Assembly (NCBI GenBank): GCA_947500435.1
Contig: CANMRV010000003.1
Coordinates: 417,271-481,270, forward strand
Source: an uncultured Flavobacteriaceae bacterium
GTDB taxonomy: Bacteria > Bacteroidota > Bacteroidia > Flavobacteriales > Flavobacteriaceae
Length of the DNA stretch: 64,000 nt
Direction: 5' to 3'
The translations under genes were made by a program, and so were the position numbers. Shown here one piece after another: positions 36,871 to 45,232 of the stretch. Numbering within the stretch: the first letter of the stretch is position 1; every line of letters begins with the position of its first letter. Under the pieces are notes generated by a model that was given only the letters and a program-made list of their open reading frames with translations, ran no database searches and was not told the DNA's origin.

Positions 36871-36911
36871 ATTTCCTGATAAATCTCATCTTTTTTTACA
36901 CATTCGTACAA

Positions 36912-36919
36912 TAGCTTTG
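36912..36919 (+). promoter_or_regulatory. Bacteroidota-type -7 box before ferredoxin reductase
   Basis: TAGCTTTG matches TAnnTTTG and sits 25 bases before the ATG. The upstream -33 region is only T-rich (TTTTTTTACAC), so strength is uncertain. Confidence 0.5.
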
Positions 36920-36944
36920 CGGACATTACAAACCAGATTTTTAA

Positions 36945-38003
36945 ATGATTAAAACAGATATACTGATAATCGGTGCAGGCCCTACGGGTCTTTTTGCTGT
37001 TTTTGAGGCAGGCTTACTAAAGCTAAAATGTCATCTTATTGATGCCTTGCCACAAGCTGGTGGTCAATGCTCTGAAATTTATCCCAAGAAACCCATTTAT
37101 GATATTCCAGGTTTTCCAGAAGTTTTAGCGGGTGAATTGGTTGATAATTTGATGGAACAAATTAAGCCTTTTCAACCAGGCTTTACCTTGGGAGAAAGAG
37201 CTGAAACTATAGAAAAATTAGAAGACGATTCTTTTGTCGTAACAACAAATAAAGGAACAAAACATAATGCTCCCATAGTGGCCATTGCGGGAGGTTTAGG
37301 TAGTTTTGAACCTAGAAAACCTTTGTTGGAAAACCTTTCTCAATTTGAAGATAGAGGCGTTGCATATATAATCAAAGACCCAGAAGTATATCGAGATAAA
37401 AAAGTGGTTATCGCCGGAGGAGGTGATTCCGCTTTAGACTGGGGTATTTTCCTCGCGGATGTTGCATCTGAAGTGACTTTAGTACATAGAAGAAATGAAT
37501 TTCGAGGTGCTTTGGATTCTGTAGAGAAAGTTCAACATTTAAAAGATGCTGGAAAAATCAAGCTTATCACTCCCGCAGAAATAGTTGGTCTAAATGGAAA
37601 TGATAAACTAGAATCTGTAGTGATTCGGAAAACGGGTGATGACAGTGATATTATTCTAGAGGTCGATAATTTTATTCCCTTATTCGGATTGTCCCCAAAA
37701 CTAGGACCCATTGGAGATTGGGGATTGGAAATCGAAAAGAACGCCATCAAAGTCGATAATACTTTAGACTACCAAACCAATATTCCTGGTGTCTATGCTA
37801 TCGGAGATGTAAACACATACCCAGGAAAACTAAAGCTCATTCTTTGTGGGTTTCATGAGGCAACTTTGATGTGTCAAAGTGCCTACCAGACTATTTTCCC
37901 TGATAAGAAATATGTAATGAAGTATACCACCGTAGGAGGAGTTACTGGTTTCGACGGAAGCAAAAAGGAAGCGCCAAAAGCTGTAGTTAAGGCAATAAAT
38001 TAA
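36945..38003 (+). CDS. Ferredoxin/flavodoxin-NADP+ reductase, thioredoxin-reductase-like type
   Basis: A 352-residue flavoprotein. FAD-binding GAGPTG is at 10-15, the NADP-binding motif GGGDSALDW near 157-165, and the second FAD motif IGDVNTYPGK near 285. The CxxC redox pair of thioredoxin reductase is absent, and the C-terminus has the extra helix typical of this FNR class. It passes electrons between NADPH and ferredoxin. The 2Fe-2S ferredoxin encoded 56 bases downstream is the obvious partner. Neighbouring Fe-S assembly genes fit the same physiology. Confidence 0.9.
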   Translation: MIKTDILIIGAGPTGLFAVFEAGLLKLKCHLIDALPQAGGQCSEIYPKKPIYDIPGFPEVLAGELVDNLMEQIKPFQPGFTLGERAETIEKLEDDSFVVTTNKGTKHNAPIVAIAGGLGSFEPRKPLLENLSQFEDRGVAYIIKDPEVYRDKKVVIAGGGDSALDWGIFLADVASEVTLVHRRNEFRGALDSVEKVQHLKDAGKIKLITPAEIVGLNGNDKLESVVIRKTGDDSDIILEVDNFIPLFGLSPKLGPIGDWGLEIEKNAIKVDNTLDYQTNIPGVYAIGDVNTYPGKLKLILCGFHEATLMCQSAYQTIFPDKKYVMKYTTVGGVTGFDGSKKEAPKAVVKAIN

Positions 38004-38014
38004 TTATAAGGATT

Positions 38015-38046
38015 GTCCCCTTGAGGGGACTTTAGGGGTGTTCCCC
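38015..38046. repeat. Double GC hairpin, GTCCCC/GGGGAC intergenic element
   Basis: GTCCCC-TTGA-GGGGAC is a perfect 6-bp hairpin, immediately followed by GGGG-TGTT-CCCC. It occupies the gap between reductase and ferredoxin genes. The CCCCTTGAGGGGACTTTAGGGG wording matches, from memory, a dispersed flavobacterial intergenic repeat. It may separate expression levels of the two genes. Confidence 0.5.
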
Positions 38047-38059
38047 GCAAACAAGCTAA

Positions 38060-38392
38060 ATGACGGATATTAAAATCAAAATAATTGATAGAGAAGGGGT
38101 AACCCACGAAGTAGACGCACCAACCGACATGAATATGAACCTAATGGAGGTAGTTCGCTCATACGAACTTGCTCCCGAAGGTACAATTGGTATTTGTGGT
38201 GGAATGGCCATGTGCGCCTCATGTCAATGTTATGTAAAATCGGAACATGAACTCCCTGAAAAATCAGATGACGAAGATGCAATGTTGGCTGAAGCGTTTA
38301 ACGTAGAAGAGAATTCGCGTTTAGGCTGCCAACTCCATATTACTGAGGAAATGGACGGGCTAGAGGTTCAATTGGCACCAGAGGAAGTTTAA
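38060..38392 (+). CDS. 2Fe-2S ferredoxin (adrenodoxin type)
   Basis: A 110-residue electron carrier. The cluster ligands Cys46, Cys52, Cys55 and Cys90 follow the C-X5-C-X2-C-Xn-C pattern of vertebrate/ISC-type ferredoxins (GICGGMAMCASCQCYV, then RLGCQL). The protein is acidic, as expected for docking to a reductase. It is co-directional with the FNR-type reductase and likely accepts electrons from it for Fe-S assembly or monooxygenation. Length is normal. Confidence 0.93.
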   Translation: MTDIKIKIIDREGVTHEVDAPTDMNMNLMEVVRSYELAPEGTIGICGGMAMCASCQCYVKSEHELPEKSDDEDAMLAEAFNVEENSRLGCQLHITEEMDGLEVQLAPEEV

Positions 38393-38401
38393 TTTAAAGG
38401 C

Positions 38402-38791
38402 TTATAACGGAAGTTTTCTTAGTTTCCCGTTTTTACCAATTTTGAATATATATGGACCTTTAGTTTTCATTGCTTTATTCCTTATTTCTTCCCAACTTTT
38501 TATTATCCAAACGACTTTGTCCCAGTATTTACCTTTATTATCAATAATAAAAATACCTAAACCTGATTTTTTCATTAATTCAAATTGATCTTTGCGCTTA
38601 GTAATTTGTTTGTCAGATGTAATAACAGCCGCATTCTCTCCACCCAAATGGGGAATCCATTCTTCATCAGGGCAGCCTTTATAAAATTCCAGTTCTATGG
38701 ATAAAACAAATACCTCTTTGAAATTGTCAATTTTGTTTAAGCCAATTGCTAGTTGTTTAGGAAGATTTTCGTCTATATAAATCTTTTTCAT
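38402..38791 (-). CDS. PIN-like (DUF5615-type) putative toxin
   Basis: A 129-residue protein beginning MKKIYIDENLPKQLAIGL, with the DENLP motif of PIN-like DUF5615/PIN_10 proteins. Acidic residues Asp7, Asp42/Glu43 and Asp60 (ITSDKQI) sit at the expected nuclease positions, and the middle ends in GIFIID. Its start codon overlaps the stop of the upstream antitoxin-like gene (TAATG), so translation is coupled. The family is known from toxin-antitoxin modules as putative RNases. Activity is not shown by the sequence. The region is more AT-rich than its flanks (17 G/C in 38461-38520). Confidence 0.75.
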   Translation of the reverse strand: MKKIYIDENLPKQLAIGLNKIDNFKEVFVLSIELEFYKGCPDEEWIPHLGGENAAVITSDKQITKRKDQFELMKKSGLGIFIIDNKGKYWDKVVWIIKSWEEIRNKAMKTKGPYIFKIGKNGKLRKLPL

Positions 38792-39489
38792 TAGGCAGCC
38801 GGTTGGAAGAAATTAATGGCATCCTTTACTTGTTTTAAACTTAGTTCGTAAAGTGAACCAAGCATCTCAACACTATCTCCACATTTGTACATGTCGTAAA
38901 GTGTTTCTGCAAGAATATTTGTACCATCAATTATCGGCTGACCAAATTGATTATTAGGGTTAATAACTATATTACTCTCCTTACCAGCGGGGTAAAACTT
39001 TGAAGCTAGATTATCGTGATTAAACTCTATTTTTGAAACGAAATCACTAAGAATTTCTTTAAAACTATATTGAAGGGTTGGTTTTGCTTCTAAGAAATTT
39101 TCAAAAGCCTCTATAAAAATTGTATTTCCATCAGAAAGTATTGTGTTGAAGGCAAAAGGATATGGAGTTTCGAAATTTTGGGAAAGTACGTTGTGGGCTT
39201 CAATTATTCTTTTAACTGATATTCCCATATCGCGTAATTGTGCGAAAGTATAGAATTCAATCAATGAGTAGAAGTTCACAACTTTGTCTCTACCAGTACC
39301 CTTGGAGTATTTATGTTTTTTGTTCAAAGTGTTAAAGCTTAGTTCCCAGTAATCCTTTAGCCATCTTCTAATTTTCTCGTTGGGTATATTGAGTAAAAAA
39401 GAGATATCTGTAACGGTGTAAATACCCGTTCCTAGGTTAATTGTATTATTTAGATCTTTAGCTTTCACTTCGTAAAGGTAATTAATCAT
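38791..39489 (-). CDS. MerR-HTH plus DUF433 putative antitoxin
   Basis: A 232-residue protein. Residues about 22-42 (GIYTVTDISFLLNIPNEKIRRWLKDY, read as two parts) form a MerR-like helix-turn-helix. The C-terminus (about 175-230) is a DUF433 domain: QPIIDGTNILAETLYDMYKCGD, then LYELSLKQVKDAINFF. DUF433 proteins are typical antitoxins of PIN-like DUF5615 toxins, and here the toxin follows with a one-base overlap. It is about three times longer than a minimal DUF433 antitoxin because of the HTH and middle domain. It probably binds the inverted repeat just upstream to repress its own operon. Confidence 0.75.
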   Translation of the reverse strand: MINYLYEVKAKDLNNTINLGTGIYTVTDISFLLNIPNEKIRRWLKDYWELSFNTLNKKHKYSKGTGRDKVVNFYSLIEFYTFAQLRDMGISVKRIIEAHNVLSQNFETPYPFAFNTILSDGNTIFIEAFENFLEAKPTLQYSFKEILSDFVSKIEFNHDNLASKFYPAGKESNIVINPNNQFGQPIIDGTNILAETLYDMYKCGDSVEMLGSLYELSLKQVKDAINFFQPAA

Positions 39490-39509
39490 AAAAAAGAAAT
39501 TAGTTAAAA

Positions 39510-39539
39510 TTATCCCATGCTTAACTCAATTTGGGATAA
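39510..39539. promoter_or_regulatory. Inverted repeat upstream of the antitoxin gene, putative operator
   Basis: TTATCCCA and TGGGATAA are perfect 8-bp arms separated by 14 bases, beginning 20 bases before the antitoxin start codon. The position fits an autoregulatory operator of a toxin-antitoxin operon, bound by the HTH of the DUF433 protein. The repeat is seen; the binding is inferred. Confidence 0.5.
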
Positions 39540-39636
39540 AGAATTACCATATGCATTAACGTAGAACACCTTAAGTAAGTATGATTGGGGCTAATAAATG
39601 TAGGAATTGTAGTAATAAAATGCAAAATAAGTTAAG

Positions 39637-41373
39637 TCAAATCCGAGCTTGATATGTAAACAAATTATAGTATCTGCCCTCTTTATCAATCAATTCATCA
39701 TGTGTCCCCTGCTCAGCGATTCGCCCGTTCTCAATTACTAAAATTTGATTGGCTTTTCGAATAGTACTCAAACGGTGTGCAATCACAAACGTAGTTCTAC
39801 CTTCAGTTAAAGTAGCTAAACTTTTTTGAATCAAAGCCTCGCTTTCAGTATCTAAGTTAGAAGTAGCTTCATCAAGAATCAAAATTTTTGGATTCGCTAA
39901 AACAGCTCTAGCAATAGCAATCCGCTGTCTTTGACCACCAGATAGTTTAACACCACGTTCTCCAATCAATGTTTCAAGTCCATCATCAAAGCGATCCGTA
40001 AATTCATCGACATAGGCGGCCTGTACAGCCTTGTTTAGCTCTTCTTCAGTAGCATTAGGTCTAGGAAAAAGAATATTTTGGCGGATGGTTCCTTCAAACA
40101 AAAACTCATCTTGCAGAACAACCCCTAGATTTTTTCTAAAACTATTCAAGTTCACTTTGGATACATCTTTTCCATCAATCGATATGTTGCCAGATTGCGG
40201 ATTCAAAAAGGTAGCCGCTAATCCTGCAATAGTCGATTTTCCGGAGCCTGAACTCCCGACCAAAGCTATAACATCCCCAGAATTGGCTCTGAAACTGATG
40301 TTGTGAAGTACTTCTTTATCCTCTTCATAAGCGAAGGAAACATCATCAAAAACAATGTCCCCTTTGATATTTTCTAAAACGATAGTTCGATTTTCTTCAT
40401 CCGATTCGGGAGTCATATTCATGAGCTCTTCGGTACGGTCTAAACCGGCCAAGGCTTCTGTCAGTTGACTTCCGATATTGCTCATTTGAACAATAGGAGC
40501 AATCATTAATCCTAGTAAAAAAGTAAAGGTTAGGAATTCTCCTATAGTTAAACTTCCGTTCATTATTTCGTAACCTCCAAGGCCCATAACTCCCGTTGTT
40601 GCTACTCCTAATAAAAAAGTTGAAGAGCTTGTCATAAAAGCCGTTGCGGTCAGACTCTTTTTTACATTCTCAAACAATTTGGCGACTCCTATTTCAAAGA
40701 CCTTATTTTCTTGGGCTTCGGCATTAAACCCTTTGATGACGCGAACACCACCCAAAGTTTCGGTAAGCCTTCCTGTTACTTCGGCATTTATCTTTCCTCT
40801 ATTTCTAAAAATGGGACGGATAATTTTAAAGGCTTTCAAAGCGATGACCGCAAAAATAGCGAGTGGAATTAACGTGAAAAGCGTCATCGACCAACTAATC
40901 TGTAACAATAGAATGAGAGAAACAATCGCGGTAATTGAGCCACCTACTAGTTGTACAAGTCCGGTGCCAATAAGATTTCGAACACCTTCGACATCAGTCA
41001 TGATTCGTGAAACCAAAGCTCCAGATTTTGCATTATCAAAAAAACTGATGGGTAGTGAAAGCACTTTTTTCTGTACCTGCGCGCGCAATTCAGAAATCAA
41101 AAATTGCGCTTGTACACTTAATATTTTGGTTAGTAAAAAAGAGGTGATGGCTTGAACAGTAATAGCTAAAATAACAGCACCAACCAATAGTTTTAAAAAA
41201 TCAACATCTTTATTTGGAATGATATCATCCATTAAATATTTAAGGGAAAGGGGTGCTACAAAACTTGCCGCCTTGCTAATCACAATCAATAGCAAACCAA
41301 TAAAAACTAGATTACGTCTTGGCCAAATGATGGTTTTAAATGCGGTAAGTATACTGACTTTTTTTTCAGCCAT
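39637..41373 (-). CDS. MsbA-type ABC exporter (permease-ATPase fusion)
   Basis: A 578-residue half-transporter with a six-TM export domain (about 15-310) and a nucleotide-binding domain. Walker A is GSSGSGKST (about 371-379), the signature LSGGQRQR (about 475-483), and Walker B ILILDEATSNLD. All ATPase motifs are intact. It acts as a homodimer in the inner membrane and exports lipids, lipid-linked or hydrophobic compounds. It stands alone between the toxin-antitoxin pair and a divergent acylase gene, so no substrate hint comes from context. Confidence 0.92.
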   Translation of the reverse strand: MAEKKVSILTAFKTIIWPRRNLVFIGLLLIVISKAASFVAPLSLKYLMDDIIPNKDVDFLKLLVGAVILAITVQAITSFLLTKILSVQAQFLISELRAQVQKKVLSLPISFFDNAKSGALVSRIMTDVEGVRNLIGTGLVQLVGGSITAIVSLILLLQISWSMTLFTLIPLAIFAVIALKAFKIIRPIFRNRGKINAEVTGRLTETLGGVRVIKGFNAEAQENKVFEIGVAKLFENVKKSLTATAFMTSSSTFLLGVATTGVMGLGGYEIMNGSLTIGEFLTFTFLLGLMIAPIVQMSNIGSQLTEALAGLDRTEELMNMTPESDEENRTIVLENIKGDIVFDDVSFAYEEDKEVLHNISFRANSGDVIALVGSSGSGKSTIAGLAATFLNPQSGNISIDGKDVSKVNLNSFRKNLGVVLQDEFLFEGTIRQNILFPRPNATEEELNKAVQAAYVDEFTDRFDDGLETLIGERGVKLSGGQRQRIAIARAVLANPKILILDEATSNLDTESEALIQKSLATLTEGRTTFVIAHRLSTIRKANQILVIENGRIAEQGTHDELIDKEGRYYNLFTYQARI

Positions 41374-41529
41374 AGGTGGTAGAAATATATTTAAAGATGC
41401 AAGTTACTTCAAAAAAGTATCGAATCTATAAAGGCTTTTGATGGCATGGCTTTTTTTAAGTAAAAATTAGTATTTCAAACGCAAGTCGAGTAATTTAACT
41501 GGCACAAAATCAGTGCAAATTCTAGTTAT

Positions 41530-43740
41530 ATGAGAGCTATACTAATTGTTCTATGCTTAACGCTATTTTCTTGTAAAACAGATTCTAAATCCCCAGTTGA
41601 CCTGAGTCAGTTGACGCTTGCTGAGAAGGCAGAGCGTGTGACTATCATTCGTGACGGTTTCGGAGTGCCACATATTTATGGAAAAACCGACGCTGATGCT
41701 GTTTTCGGATTGTTATATGCGCAATGTGAGGATGATTTTAATAGAGTGGAACAAAACTACATTTGGGCTACTGGAAGATTGGCGGAGGTTGAGGGGGAAG
41801 AAGCGATTTATAGCGATTTACGAGCTAAACTTTTTATGACAGAGGTGGAAGCCAAAGCCAATTACGAGAATAGTCCTGAATGGTTGAAGAAACTTTGTGA
41901 GGCATTTGCGGATGGAATCAACTATTATTTGGAGACACATCCTGAAGTAAAGCCAAGACTTCTAACTCATTTCGAACCATGGATGCCGATGTATTTTAGT
42001 GAAGGCTCAATAGGAGGGGATATCGAGCGGATTCACATTGGTAAAATCAAAGCTTTTTATGAAGGCAATATGGAAGTTCCCGTAATGAAGGATTTGGAAT
42101 ATAAGAAGAAGGAAGAAATGGCCGAACCCAAGGGCTCAAACGGAATCGCGATTTCTGGCAAGTTGACTGAATCCGGCAATGCGATGCTGTTGATTAATCC
42201 GCATACTTCATTTTATTTTCGGGGAGAAGTACATGTGGTAAGTGAAGAAGGGTTAAATGCATACGGAGCGGTTACTTGGGGGCAATTTTTTGTCTATCAA
42301 GGCTTCAACGAAAAAACGGGTTGGATGCATACCAGTACCTATACTGATGTCATGGACGAGTTTAAGGAAGAGATTTTTAGATTCGGAGAGGGTGAAGAAC
42401 TTAGATATAGCTATGGAGAAGAAGCTCGGACTGTAGAAACTTCAAAAATTATCTTGAAATACAAAAAAGGAGACTCCTTGAAATCGAAAACATTTCCTGC
42501 CTATCGTACCCATCATGGACCAATTACTCATATGGAAGATGGAAAATGGACAGCCTCCGCAATGATGTGGGAACCAATAAAAGCTTTGGAGCAATCTTTT
42601 ATTAGAACAAAACAAGAGGGCTATAAAGGCTTCCGTGAAATGATGGATATCCGTACCAATTCTTCGAACAATACCGTCTACGCAGATGCCGAAGGAAACA
42701 TCGCCTATTTTCACGGAAATTTTATTCCTAAAAGAGATCAATCTTTTGATTATTCAAAACCAGTAGAAGGATGGAATCCGAAAACGGATTGGCAAGGTTT
42801 ACATAAAGTTGATGAGAATATTGGTTTGCTTAATCCGGAAAATGGATGGTTACAGAATTGCAATTCTACGCCGTATACTGCTGCTTTGGAATTCAGTCCG
42901 AAGAAAGAGAACTATCCTAATTACATGTCTATTGACAGAGAGAATTTCCGAGGAGTCCATGCCATTGGTTTATTAAAAGGTAAGAAAGGTCACACCCTAG
43001 ATGGTTTGATTGAATTGGCACATGACTCGTATTTGCCTGCTTTTGAAGCCTTGATTCCTGGATTGGTCAATGCACGAACAAGTTATGAACCTAAAACTTC
43101 CAGATATCGCGATGCTCTTAAAGTTTTGGAAGGTTGGGACTATAAAACATCAAAAGAATCGGTGGCAATGACATTAGCGCACTTTTATGGAACACGTTAT
43201 TATCAGGAAGGAAAATATCCTAAAGGGATGATTCCTATGGAACGCTTGAAATATTGGGGAAGCGATTCTCCTAATGGTGAAAAACTAAGAATTTTTGAAG
43301 CCGTTGTGGATCAATTAATCTCTGATTTTGGAACATGGAATACCCCTTGGGGAGAAGTAAACAGATACCAACGTTTAAACGGCGACATTCGCCAAGCTTT
43401 CGATGACTCCAAACCGAGCATTCCTATTGGTTTTGCTTCTGGGCGCTGGGGAGCCTTGGCAGCTTATGGAGCTCGATATACGTCTGAAGGTGCTAAGAAA
43501 TTATATGGAACACGAGGCAATAGCTTTGTGGCAGCAGTAGAATTTGGCGAAAAGGTAAAAGCCAAAACCATTTTGGCTGGCGGTCAAAGTGGAGACCCTA
43601 AATCACCTCATTTTGATGACCAAATTCAAAAGTATGCTGATGTTCAATGGAAAGATGTGCCTTACTATAAAGAGGATGTTTTAAAAAGCGCTAAAGAAAC
43701 CTACGTCCCTGGGAAAAGGTCTACGGCAAGCTCAGACTGA
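41530..43740 (+). CDS. Penicillin-acylase family N-terminal-nucleophile hydrolase, lipoprotein
   Basis: A 736-residue Ntn hydrolase. The signal sequence ends in a lipobox (TLFSC, Cys15), so it is a lipoprotein. A short alpha-chain region (about 20-200) is followed by KGSNGIAISG: Ser203 would become the free N-terminal nucleophile after self-cleavage, giving a beta chain of about 530 residues. LINPHTSFYFRGEVHVVSE is the standard following stretch. Relatives cleave amide bonds of penicillins, acyl-homoserine lactones and related acyl amides, so quorum-quenching is possible. It is divergent from the ABC exporter and convergent with the next gene. Confidence 0.9.
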   Translation: MRAILIVLCLTLFSCKTDSKSPVDLSQLTLAEKAERVTIIRDGFGVPHIYGKTDADAVFGLLYAQCEDDFNRVEQNYIWATGRLAEVEGEEAIYSDLRAKLFMTEVEAKANYENSPEWLKKLCEAFADGINYYLETHPEVKPRLLTHFEPWMPMYFSEGSIGGDIERIHIGKIKAFYEGNMEVPVMKDLEYKKKEEMAEPKGSNGIAISGKLTESGNAMLLINPHTSFYFRGEVHVVSEEGLNAYGAVTWGQFFVYQGFNEKTGWMHTSTYTDVMDEFKEEIFRFGEGEELRYSYGEEARTVETSKIILKYKKGDSLKSKTFPAYRTHHGPITHMEDGKWTASAMMWEPIKALEQSFIRTKQEGYKGFREMMDIRTNSSNNTVYADAEGNIAYFHGNFIPKRDQSFDYSKPVEGWNPKTDWQGLHKVDENIGLLNPENGWLQNCNSTPYTAALEFSPKKENYPNYMSIDRENFRGVHAIGLLKGKKGHTLDGLIELAHDSYLPAFEALIPGLVNARTSYEPKTSRYRDALKVLEGWDYKTSKESVAMTLAHFYGTRYYQEGKYPKGMIPMERLKYWGSDSPNGEKLRIFEAVVDQLISDFGTWNTPWGEVNRYQRLNGDIRQAFDDSKPSIPIGFASGRWGALAAYGARYTSEGAKKLYGTRGNSFVAAVEFGEKVKAKTILAGGQSGDPKSPHFDDQIQKYADVQWKDVPYYKEDVLKSAKETYVPGKRSTASSD

Positions 43741-43772
43741 CATTTAGATTTGATTTGGTTAATTGAACCTGG

Positions 43773-44423
43773 TTACTCCTTAGTAATCACCAAAGAAGCT
43801 CTAGAACCTCCTGATAATAGCCATTTATTGGAATAAATCAATTGCCCTTGGTCATCATAGACATCTACTTGTGCTGTATTTGGCGAAGAAGAACCCTCAT
43901 TTAAGGCTTCAAATGTGATTCTGTTAAAACCTTTGTTCAAATCAATATTTACACCTTTAAAAGCACCTGTCAATAACATATTTGGGTCGACTACCGTTTC
44001 GTTAAGGTATATTTTAACTCGATCGCCATCAACAAATTCATGATCTCGTGCTACGACACCAACGAATTTTCCATTGCTTTTAATTTCGCCTAAATTTTGA
44101 TCCGGAAAATGATCTCTTGAACCTTCTTTGGCCGTTCGAGGCCCAACTTTGGGGTCAATTTTCATTCCAGCACCCGCTTGTACCAACTTACGGTCATCAA
44201 TCATTTTTACAGGCTTACGCCCCATAGAATCTTTGAAATTGATTTTGGGCTGCTCTTTGATTACATCAGGAATACGAAGGGCAGTACCCTTATCTTTTTT
44301 CCCATCTTTATCTAGCTTATTGGCAGCCTCTATTTTCAAGGGCTTTGCATCTGGCAGATCACCAACTTGAGACCATCCCAGAAATGGAATTAAAAAGAGT
44401 AAAGATGTAAAAAGCAGTTTCAT
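43773..44423 (-). CDS. Secreted protein of unknown function
   Basis: A 216-residue protein with a signal peptide (about 1-18, ending GWSQ) and no family I can name. The middle is basic and low in hydrophobics (KLDKDGKKDKGTALRIPDVIKEQPK, read in parts). The C-terminal half, from about 115 on, looks like a beta-sandwich: GEIKSNGKFVGVVARDHEFVDGDRVKIYLN, then NRITFEALNEGSSSPNTAQVDVYDDQGQLIYS, both read in parts. That half could act as a carbohydrate- or protein-binding domain. It lies 68 bases downstream of the SGNH hydrolase on the same strand and might be the last gene of that operon. Confidence 0.7.
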   Translation of the reverse strand: MKLLFTSLLFLIPFLGWSQVGDLPDAKPLKIEAANKLDKDGKKDKGTALRIPDVIKEQPKINFKDSMGRKPVKMIDDRKLVQAGAGMKIDPKVGPRTAKEGSRDHFPDQNLGEIKSNGKFVGVVARDHEFVDGDRVKIYLNETVVDPNMLLTGAFKGVNIDLNKGFNRITFEALNEGSSSPNTAQVDVYDDQGQLIYSNKWLLSGGSRASLVITKE

Positions 44424-44491
44424 AGCAAGTTAAAGGTCGTTAAATCCATCCAAAAATAACAAATACCTTGCCAGAGGGGCTTAAATTGCTG

Positions 44492-45232
44492 TTAAAACCC
44501 TAGTTTTTCGATAATCGTATTTGCAATTAACCGATGACCGGTCAAATTTGGGTGTATAGGGTCATTCTCATAGCAAGTAGTTTGATTTTGCAAAAGCGGT
44601 GTATGAATATCAATACTAGCTAACAGTGCATCATGCTTGAGGGTGAGAATGGTCTTTTTGAATTCCTGAAGAACTTCTTTGTCATAGTTGGGATAGGGGT
44701 TCATCCAAGTAAATTCGGAGTTCATATCAATTTCAATGGGCACGGTTTCTAAAGTTAAGGGTGGTGTGGTCAAAAGTATCACCTTGATATTTTTTGTCTT
44801 CGCCTTTTCCAGAAATGAAAGCACTCCAATCTTATAACTATCAAAAAGCTTTTGAGAAGGCTTGCCGTAGATACCACAATTGATTCCGTAACAGAACATG
44901 GCAACATCAATAGATTTGCTCTCTAAAAGTCCGTCTAGTCTTTCAAAGAGGTATGGTCTAGGACCGGGATGTCCAATTTCAGTCAGGCCCGTGATGGTTT
45001 CACTGCTTTTGCCGTAATTCAAAAAGCTAAGGTTCAAATCTGGCCTTATTTCATTGGCAATTTTTTGCAAAATTTCTACATAACCATTTCCGCCACCATA
45101 AGTGATACTATCACCAAAACAAGCGACAACTTGATTCTTTCTAAAAGGAAATGTTTTCGAATCGACACAACCGAAAAGTAAACTTCCCGCAACGCCTAAG
45201 GTTGAAGTAATAGCGAATTCCCTTCTCTTCAT
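44492..45232 (-). CDS. SGNH/GDSL-type hydrolase, exported
   Basis: A 246-residue hydrolase. Block I is CFGDSITYGG with the nucleophile Ser, block II the Gly in NYGKSSETITG, block III the YGINCG segment, and block V DPIHPNLTGH with the catalytic Asp and His. The N-terminus (KRREFAITSTLGVAGSLLFGC) combines a twin-arginine-like start with a lipobox-like end, so export as a lipoprotein is likely. Its start overlaps the stop of the dipeptidase gene by one base, so the two are translationally coupled. The likely role is de-esterification (for example deacetylation) of the substrate handled by the operon. Confidence 0.85.
   Translation of the reverse strand: MKRREFAITSTLGVAGSLLFGCVDSKTFPFRKNQVVACFGDSITYGGGNGYVEILQKIANEIRPDLNLSFLNYGKSSETITGLTEIGHPGPRPYLFERLDGLLESKSIDVAMFCYGINCGIYGKPSQKLFDSYKIGVLSFLEKAKTKNIKVILLTTPPLTLETVPIEIDMNSEFTWMNPYPNYDKEVLQEFKKTILTLKHDALLASIDIHTPLLQNQTTCYENDPIHPNLTGHRLIANTIIEKLGF

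Noticed and set aside
40679..41155. 158-codon plus-strand open frame inside the MsbA-type exporter
   Set aside because: It lies fully within a gene with all ABC motifs on the other strand and has no recognisable domain.
41499..41516. TGGCACAAAATCAGTGC before the penicillin-acylase gene, looking like a sigma-54 promoter
   Set aside because: GG and GC are separated by 12 bases, not the strictly required 10.
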